This document shows positions 1 to 7,057 of a stretch of 18,506 bases of DNA, piece after piece. The stretch covers positions 1 to 18,506 of the forward strand of contig JALSQM010000016.1 in assembly GCA_026985385.1 (NCBI GenBank), in the 5' to 3' direction. The stretch comes from Acidilobaceae archaeon (GTDB lineage Archaea > Thermoproteota > Thermoprotei_A > Sulfolobales > Acidilobaceae). Under the pieces are notes generated by a model. It made no database searches and was not told the DNA's origin. It saw only the letters and a list, made by a program, of their open reading frames with translations. How positions within the stretch are numbered: position 1 is the stretch's first letter; each line of letters opens with the position of its first letter. The position numbers and the translations under genes are program-made.

Positions 1-1842
1 CCTGACCGCCTTGTGGCCGAGTGGATCGCTCATGGAGAGCCTCACTATGAGGTAGCTAGAGTCGGAGGGGGTCTTTGGTATGTAGAGGAAGAGGTCCCCG
101 GGTATCTTGTCTGGGTAGGCTAGCACCTGGGCCTGGACGCTCCTACCCTTGTCGTCGACCACCTCGACTAGGGGCTGCCCCTTGAGGCCCGTTGAGTCGT
201 CGCTGATCCTTATGAAGACCCTGAGGGGCTGGCCCGCCCTGGGCTTTGAGGGTATCGTGTACTCGAGCGATGCCGTGGGGGCCTCCACGTCCTTCACGGC
301 TTCCAGCGCTACTACGTCGCTGCTATTGCTTGGCAGGGTGATGTTGAGGGCTAGGAATGTGTACTTAACGCCGTTGGGGAGCGTCACGTTCCTCGCGGCT
401 AGGAGGGCGACGTGCGCGCCGCCGCTCCCCTTCTCGTAGAAGCCCTCTATGTGGAGGGCTGGGAGCGCTATGAGTGCGACGCGGTTAATGTCGACGTAGT
501 ACTTGTTCGTCAGCTCGAGGACATAGGCTCCGGGGCCGACGTCTAGTCTCGCGTATATGTAGCCGTAGTCGCTTGGGGCCCTGGCGGGGTGTGGGTCGAC
601 GGGTATGCTATTATACACGGTCGCCCTGCTGGCGTTCTCGAAGCCTATGAATGACTTGGGGGCGTAGGGGAAGCCCAGGGTGCCGTTCCTGTATATCTCT
701 ATTATCTGTATCCCATTGTAGTTCGGCCTCGCGAGGCTGTGGCCCGAGCTGGTCGTGGTTATGAAGAAGTGGATCCCACCGTGGGGCGGCGTGTAGAGGA
801 CGTACTGGTCCCTGTGTATGTGGCCGGCCATGACTATTGTTACATTATACTTCACCACGAGAGTCAGGAGCTCCCTGACCAGGCCCTTCTGCAGCGAGTC
901 GGGGGAGCCCCAGTAGTAGCTCAGGGGGCTATGGCGATCCTTGTGGGGGTCCTTGAATGGGTAGTTGGGTGGGAGCTTCACGTGGCCCTGCCAGTAGAAG
1001 ACTGGGTGGTGCATTAGCATTATCTTAACGCTGGCGTCCTTGTTATCCTCGAGGCACTTGGCCACCGCGGCTAGCTGGGCCTCGTTGAAGTGGCCTATCT
1101 CCCAGGTGTAGCCGCCCGTTATGAGGAGCCAGGGGAGGGGCCTCCAGCAGACGATGGTGGTGTTACCGTAGAACCTGTAGAAGTTCTTCGGCGGGTAGTC
1201 GTGGTTGCCTGGGACCAGTATCTCGGGTAGGGGGTAGGCGAACTCGTAGCGGTACGCCAGGCTCTGGAGGTACTGGCCAACATCCGCGGTGTCCGCCTCG
1301 TCGCCGGTGTTGATTATCAGCTGCGCCCCTAGGAGCTGTGCGAGGAGGTAGCTCGTGAGCTTGTAGTTAGCGTCGCCGGTCCCGAAGTGGAGGTCGCTCA
1401 GGTGGGCGACCACTATGTGATCCAGGGGCTTCGGGGGGACTACCCAGAGTGCCCTGGGGGCGTAGGATGACGAGCCGTCACTGTAGACAACGTATACATC
1501 GTAGACCCCGGGCTCCTTGGGGGACTCCTTGATTAGGTAGGCGTATAGGTTGCCCGAGTGGAGCTCGAGGGTGGGGGTGATGTTGATCCTAGCCACCTCT
1601 ATACCCTTACCGGGCTCATAGTACACCCGGACAAGCATAACCTTCGAGACCGGCTTGTAGGCGGCGAGGCTCCAGGGTGATCCGGGCCTCACGGCCTCGG
1701 GCAGCGCGGGCACCGGGCTCACGAGGGGCCCCAGCCCCTCCTCCGGGCTCTTGGGGGGTGCTAGGGCGGTTGTTGCTGGTGCGAGAACCACGATGATTGC
1801 TAGGAGCACGGCCCCCGCTAGGAGGCGCTTACTCCAGCTCAC
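1..1842 (-). CDS. Secreted calcineurin-type metallophosphoesterase (3' end outside window)
   Basis: The reading frame is open from a GTG at 1842 to the left edge, 614 codons without a stop, so the C-terminus is missing. The N-terminus is a clear signal peptide: Lys/Arg, then a hydrophobic core ending in an Ala/Thr stretch near residue 27. A beta-rich Ig-like segment (about 60-140) precedes the catalytic domain (about 145-345), which has the full metal-binding set: D-L-H near 150, a GD motif in NTGDEAD near 181, GNHD near 212, MHHP near 277 and GHIH near 337. The remainder is beta-rich and Ig-like, with an RVFIRISD segment. By family it should hydrolyse phosphomono- or diesters with a di-metal centre, here outside the cell. 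It follows the ABC importer genes by 63 bp in the same direction and has its own TATA-like box, so co-regulation is possible but not required. Substrate unknown. Confidence 0.93.
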   Translation of the reverse strand, partial: MSWSKRLLAGAVLLAIIVVLAPATTALAPPKSPEEGLGPLVSPVPALPEAVRPGSPWSLAAYKPVSKVMLVRVYYEPGKGIEVARINITPTLELHSGNLYAYLIKESPKEPGVYDVYVVYSDGSSSYAPRALWVVPPKPLDHIVVAHLSDLHFGTGDANYKLTSYLLAQLLGAQLIINTGDEADTADVGQYLQSLAYRYEFAYPLPEILVPGNHDYPPKNFYRFYGNTTIVCWRPLPWLLITGGYTWEIGHFNEAQLAAVAKCLEDNKDASVKIMLMHHPVFYWQGHVKLPPNYPFKDPHKDRHSPLSYYWGSPDSLQKGLVRELLTLVVKYNVTIVMAGHIHRDQYVLYTPPHGGIHFFITTTSSGHSLARPNYNGIQIIEIYRNGTLGFPYAPKSFIGFENASRATVYNSIPVDPHPARAPSDYGYIYARLDVGPGAYVLELTNKYYVDINRVALIALPALHIEGFYEKGSGGAHVALLAARNVTLPNGVKYTFLALNITLPSNSSDVVALEAVKDVEAPTASLEYTIPSKPRAGQPLRVFIRISDDSTGLKGQPLVEVVDDKGRSVQAQVLAYPDKIPGDLFLYIPKTPSDSSYLIVRLSMSDPLGHKAVR

Positions 1843-1876
1843 ACAGGGGCACCCGGGGGAGGGCTGGGCCGGGGGA

Positions 1877-1884
1877 CTATTTAG
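1877..1884 (-). promoter_or_regulatory. TATA-like box for the metallophosphoesterase
   Basis: Minus-strand CTAAATAG lies in the 63-bp gap after the ATPase stop codon. A start about 25 bp downstream would fall near 1855, giving a 13-nt leader to the GTG at 1842. It is the only A/T-rich stretch in a very G-rich gap, which supports a separate promoter for this gene. Confidence 0.5.
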
Positions 1885-1905
1885 CGTGGCCGGGAGGGGG
1901 AGGGG

Positions 1906-3003
1906 CTAGTCGGGCTCCTCGTGGGGGCTCCTGGGCGGCGGTAGCACCCTCACGTGGTCGTACCTCACGTAGAGTCTGTAGCTCGCCCCCACCGAGAGCC
2001 TCTCCTCGGGGTCGAGGAAGGCTATCAAGCTCGCCCCGCTAGGCAGCCTGAAGCGGGCCTCGACCCTGTCCCCCCGGAACATGTGCATCTCGAGGGAGGC
2101 CTCAACGCTAGCATAGCCTCCCCCACCCTCGGGCGGGTGTAGCTTGATGAACTCCGGTCTAATCGAGACGTAGGCCTCCCCCCCACCCTCGAGGCCCGGG
2201 GCCGGGATGCCGTAGAGTCTAGTGGAGAGGCTTGGCACCTCGACCTCCACGTAGCCCCCCTGAGACCCCGTCACCCTGGCCTCGTAGATGTTGCTCCTAC
2301 CGATGAAGGCCGCCACGAATAGGTTCGCGGGGTTGAAGTACACCTCCTGCGGGCTCCCGACCTGGAGTAGCCTGCCCTTGTTGAGTATGGCTATCCTATC
2401 CGCCAGCGTCATGGCCTCGACCTGGTCGTGTGTAACGTATATCGTTGTGACTCCGAGCTTCCTCTGAAGCCTCTTAAGCTCCTCCCTCATCTCGACCCTA
2501 AGCTTCGCGTCTAGGTTGCTGAGGGGCTCGTCTAGCAGGAGGACCCTGGGCTCCACGACGAGGGCCCTGGCCAGGGCGACCCTCTGCTGCTGGCCCCCGC
2601 TCAGCTGGTGGGGGTACCTGTCCTCCATGCCCTCGAGCCTCACGAGCTCGAGGGCCCACTTGACCCTCCTCCTTATCTCCTCCCAGGGGACCTTCCTGAT
2701 CTTCAGCCCGAAGGCTATGTTGTCGAAGACCGTCATGTGGGGCCATAGGGCGTAGTTCTGGAACACCATCGCCGTACCCCTCTCGTATGGCCTCCTCTCC
2801 GTCACATCCTCACCGTCGAAGAGGACCCTGCCCTCGTCGGGGGCCTCGAATCCCGCTATGATCCTGAGCGTCGTGGTCTTACCCGAGCCGCTCGGGCCTA
2901 GTATCACGAAGAACTCCCCGCTCTCAACCGAGAAGGAGACGCCGTCTACCGCTGTTACCCCGCGGAACCTCTTCGTCACACCCCTCAGCTCGACCCTCGT
3001 CAA
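1906..3003 (-). CDS. ABC transporter ATP-binding protein (MalK/FbpC-type, with TOBE domain)
   Basis: This is the ATPase that powers the importer encoded upstream. Residues 1-230 form a complete nucleotide-binding domain: Walker A GPSGSGKT at 36-43, Q-loop Q82 in VFQNYALWPHMTV, signature LSGGQ at 134-138, Walker B LLLDE ending at D158-E159, D-loop SNLD at 162-165 and switch His192 in VTHD. The last 130 residues are a TOBE-like beta domain (ARVTG...SIRPEFIKL...RFRLPSGASLIAF), typical of CUT1 and FbpC/PotA-type ATPases, often regulatory. Start TTG at 3003 is preceded by GGTGTGAGGC, a good ribosome-binding site. It lies 27 bp after the permease with no visible promoter between, so they are almost certainly co-transcribed. 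All catalytic residues are present. The ATPase alone does not fix the substrate. Confidence 0.96.
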   Translation of the reverse strand: MTRVELRGVTKRFRGVTAVDGVSFSVESGEFFVILGPSGSGKTTTLRIIAGFEAPDEGRVLFDGEDVTERRPYERGTAMVFQNYALWPHMTVFDNIAFGLKIRKVPWEEIRRRVKWALELVRLEGMEDRYPHQLSGGQQQRVALARALVVEPRVLLLDEPLSNLDAKLRVEMREELKRLQRKLGVTTIYVTHDQVEAMTLADRIAILNKGRLLQVGSPQEVYFNPANLFVAAFIGRSNIYEARVTGSQGGYVEVEVPSLSTRLYGIPAPGLEGGGEAYVSIRPEFIKLHPPEGGGGYASVEASLEMHMFRGDRVEARFRLPSGASLIAFLDPEERLSVGASYRLYVRYDHVRVLPPPRSPHEEPD

Positions 3004-3030
3004 GCCTCACACCCCTCCCGGGCCGCGGGG

Positions 3031-5217
3031 CTAGATGCCTATGAAGCTGTACCTCTGCTTGAGGAGCGTGTTCACCGTGAGTATCGCCGCCAGCTGGACG
3101 AGCATGAGCACGACTCCCATGGCAGCCACTATTGGTATGTTGCCGGCCGTCCCGCCGACGAACTGGTTCAGCATGTAGGCCGTCATAGGCGAGTATGTGG
3201 GGTTCAGGTTGCCTATGGTGACGCTGACGCTGACCTCGGTTGCGCAGTAGATGAAGCTTATCATGCTCCCGGCTAGGAGGCTCACGCCGACCAGGGGTAG
3301 CACTATCGACTTCAGGACCTGGAGCCTCCCAGCCCCGAGGCTCATGGCGGCCTCCTCGAGCGATACGTTCAGCTGCTGGAGGCCCGCGTAGGCGGCTCTA
3401 GCGGCGAAGGGCAGCTTACGCACGGAGAACGCTATGATTATGGGTATGGCTGCGACGAAGTTGGGGTTGACGGGGTCAACAGCCTCCACGTGGAGGGCCT
3501 GGGCCAGCCACCCGAAGAATATGAAGTAGCCCACAGCCACCACCAGGCCCGGTATTGCCAGCGGGAGGGTCGCTATGGCGTCAAGCGCCTCCAGGACGGC
3601 TCCCCTCCCCCGCGCAGCGGCATACGCTGTAGCCAGGGCTAGCACCGCTATGATCCCCGTGGCTACGGTGGCGTAGGTGAACGTGTTCCTCAGGTACCTA
3701 GCCACGTCGGGGTCGGAGAATAGGACCTTCATGTAGTGGAGCGTCGCCTGGCCTAGCTGGAACTTGAATGCGTAGGGCGCCATAGCCTTGAACGCTATGA
3801 GGGCCACGGCTATCTGGGGGTAGGCTGTGAAGAGTATTATTGGGAGCACGACGAGGTACATGACTAGGAGGCCCCTCCAGCCGAGTCTCCTGGGGGCCCT
3901 CTCCCCTATCCTCTCCCTGAGCATCGCGTAGGGCCTCAGGCCCACGAAGCTCTTAGCGGCTAGGAAGCCTGTCAGGGCTATCAATAGCATTATAACGCCG
4001 AGCGCCGCTATCTCCGGCATCACGGAGCCGTACTCCGTTAGTAGCATGTGGAATATAGTCGGGCTCATCATGTTCATCTGCTGGAACACTATGGGGGCGC
4101 CTAGGTCCTCGAGGCTGTATATGAATACCAGCGTGCTCCCAGCCATGATACCCGGCAGTGCCAGGGGGAGGGTGACGTCGAAGAAGAGCCTCAGCCCCCG
4201 CGCTCCCAGGCTCTCGGCCTGCTCCTCCATGGTCGGGTCTACGTTGGCGAAGCTGGCGTAGGCGTTCAGGTAGACTATCGGGTAGAACGCCATTATCTGC
4301 GCTAGGCTCACACCAGCGAGGCCCGTCACCTGGAGCCTGAAGTGGAAGAGCCTCCACGTCACCAGCGAGATGAGGCCCCCGTGGCCCACGAGGGTCTTTA
4401 TGGCGTAGGCGTTTATGAAGGGGGTGACGAGCATGGGTATCAGCACCAGCACCTTGAAGGCCTCCTTGCCCGGGAAGCTGTAGCGGCTCATGACAGCGGC
4501 TATGGCGGTGCCGAGTATAGTCGTCGCTATCGTGACTATAGTCGAGTTTATGAGGGAGTTAAGTATGATCCCGTGGTCCCGCCCCTTTATTATTACCTCC
4601 TTACCCGTAGGCGTCGAGAGTATGACTATAGCCCTATCCCCGGGGACCCCGGCGGGGTTAACGTAGGTCGGGTCATTCAGTATCGACTTGAACCAGTCCA
4701 ATCCTATGCCGTGGGGTGTCAGGAAGGAATAGCCTAGGAGGAGAGCTAGGGGGGCGAGGAGGAAGAGTAGCAGGTATGCCAGCGAGAAGCCTGCAAACCC
4801 GAGGATCAGGGGATCCCTGGATCCGGCCTCCCTCGAGCCGCCGCCCCTCCCCGAGAGGCGGGCTGCCGTGGTAGCAGCGATGAGGGGGGTCAACGCCACC
4901 GCGAAGGCTCCAGCGGCACCCGTCAGGCCGAGGAGTACTATGAGCCCTACAGCCAGGCCCCCGTAGATTGCTAGGAAGCCTAGGCTCGAGGAGAACCTCA
5001 ACCTGTAGGGATCCAGGCCCTCCCGGTAGGCGATGTACCCGAGGACCCCCGCAGCGGCTAGGGCTACGAGTAGGTCGAGCCTGCCAGGCGCGGCGGCGTG
5101 GTGCACCGCCGTGTAGACCCTGTAATACGCGTAGTAGACTACAGCGAGCACCACGCCAGCCGCGGCCACGTCCCTGACTCTAGGCCTCCTTCCCAGCAGC
5201 GCGGTGTAGAAACGCAT
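3031..5217 (-). CDS. ABC transporter permease, fused two-domain (FbpB/ThiP-like) with N-terminal membrane extension
   Basis: At 728 residues it carries two binding-protein-dependent permease domains in one chain. The first ATPase-coupling (EAA) loop, EEQAESLGARG, is near residue 335 and the second, EEAAMSLGAG, near 624. Each is followed by the usual L-P-L-x-x-x-G continuation. This fused layout is typical of the iron(III), thiamine and 2-aminoethylphosphonate import family rather than of two-subunit sugar permeases. The first roughly 150 residues are extra: about four further hydrophobic segments broken by a Gly/Ser/Arg loop (SGRGGGSREAGSRD), before the first canonical permease helix (GFSLAYLLLFLLAPL). 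A non-membrane insert (about 175-220) follows that helix, probably extracytoplasmic. Start ATG at 5217 has a GGGG-rich ribosome-binding site lying inside a stem-loop. It is 68 bp after the binding-protein gene. Confidence 0.95.
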   Translation of the reverse strand: MRFYTALLGRRPRVRDVAAAGVVLAVVYYAYYRVYTAVHHAAAPGRLDLLVALAAAGVLGYIAYREGLDPYRLRFSSSLGFLAIYGGLAVGLIVLLGLTGAAGAFAVALTPLIAATTAARLSGRGGGSREAGSRDPLILGFAGFSLAYLLLFLLAPLALLLGYSFLTPHGIGLDWFKSILNDPTYVNPAGVPGDRAIVILSTPTGKEVIIKGRDHGIILNSLINSTIVTIATTILGTAIAAVMSRYSFPGKEAFKVLVLIPMLVTPFINAYAIKTLVGHGGLISLVTWRLFHFRLQVTGLAGVSLAQIMAFYPIVYLNAYASFANVDPTMEEQAESLGARGLRLFFDVTLPLALPGIMAGSTLVFIYSLEDLGAPIVFQQMNMMSPTIFHMLLTEYGSVMPEIAALGVIMLLIALTGFLAAKSFVGLRPYAMLRERIGERAPRRLGWRGLLVMYLVVLPIILFTAYPQIAVALIAFKAMAPYAFKFQLGQATLHYMKVLFSDPDVARYLRNTFTYATVATGIIAVLALATAYAAARGRGAVLEALDAIATLPLAIPGLVVAVGYFIFFGWLAQALHVEAVDPVNPNFVAAIPIIIAFSVRKLPFAARAAYAGLQQLNVSLEEAAMSLGAGRLQVLKSIVLPLVGVSLLAGSMISFIYCATEVSVSVTIGNLNPTYSPMTAYMLNQFVGGTAGNIPIVAAMGVVLMLVQLAAILTVNTLLKQRYSFIGI

Positions 5218-5220
5218 CCC

Positions 5221-5250
5221 CCTACCCCGCGGCCACGCCGGCGGGGTAGG
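5221..5250 (-). promoter_or_regulatory. 10-bp perfect stem-loop covering the permease ribosome-binding site
   Basis: CCTACCCCGC at 5221-5230 is the exact reverse complement of GCGGGGTAGG at 5241-5250, with a 10-nt loop that can add three more G-C pairs around a bulge. In the minus-strand mRNA it sits between the binding-protein stop (5286) and the permease ATG (5217), three bases before that start codon. The GGGGTAGG Shine-Dalgarno sequence is in the 3' arm. It could protect the upstream binding-protein message from decay or hold back permease translation. Confidence 0.6.
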
Positions 5251-5262
5251 CGTGGGGCAGGG

Positions 5263-5270
5263 AATAAATA
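5263..5270 (-). promoter_or_regulatory. Possible internal TATA box (or T-rich terminator) before the permease
   Basis: The forward-strand AATAAATA reads TATTTATT on the coding (minus) strand, 16 bp after the binding-protein stop. As a TATA box it would start transcription near 5240, inside the stem-loop. As a T-rich tract right after a stop codon it could instead be a crenarchaeal terminator giving partial read-through. The sequence does not decide between the two. Confidence 0.4.
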
Positions 5271-5285
5271 GGGGAGGAGAGGGGG

Positions 5286-6914
5286 CTAGCCCCCGCCTTG
5301 GAGGATCTTCTGTAGCTCGTTGTATACCTCCTTGTACCTATTTATAGCCGCGTCCTCCCACGCTTTGAGGTACGCGTTGAGCACGGCGGCCTGCTGTAGC
5401 TTCTTGTTTATCTGGGCGGCGTAGCTCTCCGTGAACTTCACCATCTTACCGGTGAAGGGATCCTTGAATGTCAGCGGCTCGCTCAGCTTGGCGGCTAGCT
5501 CGTCGAACTGCTGCTTGGTTATCTTACCCTCAAGGTAGGCCTTGGCTAGGGCTGCCCAGGTGGCCTGTAGCTGGGCGTGGGGCTTGACTAGGGTTGCGAG
5601 GAAGTACTCCTGCATCGCGAACTCCCAGCTCTCCGCCCTCGCATCGCTGAAGTTTATCCCGGAGATGCTCTGCACCTTGTACCATATGGTCTTGAGGTCG
5701 GTCCTCTTCTCGCCCAGCGGCGTGTTGAAGACCTTCGGGTTTATGGGGAGCCTGTTGACGTCGCTGTAGAGCCATATCTGCTGGCCACCGTACTCGCTTA
5801 GAACCCAGGCCATGAAGGCCGCCGCCCTGATGGGGTAGTGGGTTGTTGAGAGTATCGCTATGGGGTCGGGGTTCACTATTGAGAGGCCCTTCGGTATTAT
5901 GTAGACCGTGTTGGGGTTCTGGTGCATGGCTATGTAGCCGTAGAAGTCTATAGTCAGCCCAGCCAGTATGTCACCCCTTATAACGGCGTCCCTGACCGCG
6001 TCGCTTGCATCGTAGATCTTCGCGTTGCCGGCGAAGCGCGTTATTATCTGCCAGCCCTTATCCCAGCCGTAGGCCTGGAGTATGATCTCGTATATCCTAG
6101 TGTTGCTCGTGCTCTTAGTGGGGTCAGCCCCTCCCAAGACCGGCTTGTTGGGGAGGTACTTCGCGTAAATCGGGCTGGCCAGATCCGCCCACGTCTGGGG
6201 TATTGGTAGCCCCAGCTCCTTGGCCACCTGCTTGTTGACTGTGAAACCGAAGCTTGAGACTGCAGCTCCTATCCAGTGTATGTAGCCGTCGCTCCCAACC
6301 TTGTATGTTGGCACACCACCATACTTCTTGGGCAGCTTGTTGAACTCGTAGAGGACGGCCTTGAACTCCGGGTGCTCCTTAACGTTGAGCGGCATTAGGA
6401 AGCCCTTACTGTCTATGAGGTTGAATATCGTGGGCCCGCCTCCCCAGGCCACATCGTAGCTGAGCCCCCTCTCCTTCGCCCTCTCGAGGTAGGTGAGCCA
6501 GAGCGTGGGGCCTAGCTGGACGAACTTGAGATCGGTTATATTGAGGGCCTTAGCCACGGGGCTCTTGAGGAATAGCTCCCTAGTGTGCCTCTGTATGTTG
6601 GCGTCGTGCCTGGTTATTATCACTAGGGTCACACTCTTGTAGATGGCGTGCCTCTTCTTCGCGAGCTCCACAAGCTCGGGGAGCCAGGGGTACTCCTTAT
6701 ATGCCGTGGAGGCCGCGGATGTGGTAGTCGGGGAGCCCGTAGTACTTGTAGTAGTCGTGGTACCCGGCGTGGTTGTCGGGCTCGTAGTGGTTGAGGTGGT
6801 TGCACCCGCCCCCCTCGAGGAGTGTATGTAGTATGCAGCAACACCGCCTATCACTATTAGTACTACTATTATTACGGCTGCGACTCCAGCCCTACTCAAT
6901 GGGGGAACCACCAA
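5286..6914 (-). CDS. Membrane-tethered extracellular solute-binding protein of the ABC importer
   Basis: This 542-residue protein captures the substrate for the permease/ATPase pair downstream. Residues 1-35 are a short N-terminus (SRAG) and one hydrophobic helix. Then comes a Thr/Ser-rich stalk (about 37-68), then a binding domain of roughly 470 residues of the type-2 periplasmic fold (VTLVIITRHDANIQ opening strand, DVAWGGGPTIFNLID ligand loop, hinge around FTVNKQVAKELGLPIPQTWADL). The pattern fits the AfuA/FbpA/PhnS-like family more than maltose-binding proteins, but the ligand cannot be read. The start is TTG at 6914 or GTG at 6911: AAGGTG at 6919-6924 gives spacers of 4 or 7 nt. It is first in the operon, behind a TATA-like box and a palindrome. 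The tether and stalk match archaeal S-layer spacing needs. Confidence 0.93.
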   Translation of the reverse strand: MVVPPLSRAGVAAVIIVVLIVIGGVAAYYIHSSRGAGATTSTTTSPTTTPGTTTTTSTTGSPTTTSAASTAYKEYPWLPELVELAKKRHAIYKSVTLVIITRHDANIQRHTRELFLKSPVAKALNITDLKFVQLGPTLWLTYLERAKERGLSYDVAWGGGPTIFNLIDSKGFLMPLNVKEHPEFKAVLYEFNKLPKKYGGVPTYKVGSDGYIHWIGAAVSSFGFTVNKQVAKELGLPIPQTWADLASPIYAKYLPNKPVLGGADPTKSTSNTRIYEIILQAYGWDKGWQIITRFAGNAKIYDASDAVRDAVIRGDILAGLTIDFYGYIAMHQNPNTVYIIPKGLSIVNPDPIAILSTTHYPIRAAAFMAWVLSEYGGQQIWLYSDVNRLPINPKVFNTPLGEKRTDLKTIWYKVQSISGINFSDARAESWEFAMQEYFLATLVKPHAQLQATWAALAKAYLEGKITKQQFDELAAKLSEPLTFKDPFTGKMVKFTESYAAQINKKLQQAAVLNAYLKAWEDAAINRYKEVYNELQKILQGGG

Positions 6915-6935
6915 CTGGCACCTTGGAGCATCGGG

Positions 6936-6943
6936 GTTTAAAC
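6936..6943 (-). promoter_or_regulatory. TATA-like box for the ABC importer operon
   Basis: GTTTAAAC is self-complementary and is the most A/T-rich sequence before the binding-protein gene. On the minus strand a start 25 bp downstream falls near 6914, the first possible start codon, so the message would be leaderless or nearly so. Confidence 0.45.
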
Positions 6944-6960
6944 GCTGTGAAGCCCTCCCG

Positions 6961-6980
6961 CGTTGCTGGCTCCAGCAACG
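6961..6980. promoter_or_regulatory. Perfect 9-bp inverted repeat, candidate operator in a divergent promoter
   Basis: CGTTGCTGG and CCAGCAACG are separated by two bases (CT). Outer CTCCC (6955-6959) and GGGAG (6983-6987) extend the symmetry imperfectly. It lies between the two divergent TATA-like boxes, upstream of both, a position suited to a regulator of both the importer and the 7058 gene. Confidence 0.55.
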
Positions 6981-7002
6981 GGGGGAGTGACGTAGGCCAA
7001 CC

Positions 7003-7011
7003 CCTTAAAAT
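7003..7011 (+). promoter_or_regulatory. TATA-like box and ribosome-binding site for the 7058 gene
   Basis: CCTTAAAAT around 7003-7011 would start transcription near 7033, leaving a leader of about 25 nt. The leader carries GGGTG at 7047-7051, six bases before the ATG at 7058, which fixes the start. Confidence 0.5.
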
Positions 7012-7057
7012 CCCCGTATATGCGGGGGCCCGCGGGGAAGCCCCCCGGGTGTAGGCG

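Noticed and set aside
149..1017. Plus-strand open frames opposite the metallophosphoesterase
   Set aside because: The minus strand carries an unbroken 614-codon frame with signal peptide and all phosphoesterase motifs; the plus frames have no recognisable domain and are shadows of GC-rich coding DNA.
6860..6914. Class III (PibD) signal peptide on the binding protein, as in Sulfolobus bindosome proteins
   Set aside because: S-R-A-G precedes the helix, but the Gly after R-A does not match the usual cleavage rule as I know it; a simple uncleaved anchor with Thr stalk explains the sequence equally well.
1906..6914. Importer as a maltose/trehalose system
   Set aside because: The ATPase is MalK-like, but the permease is a single fused two-domain protein and the binding protein lacks a clear maltose-binding pattern.
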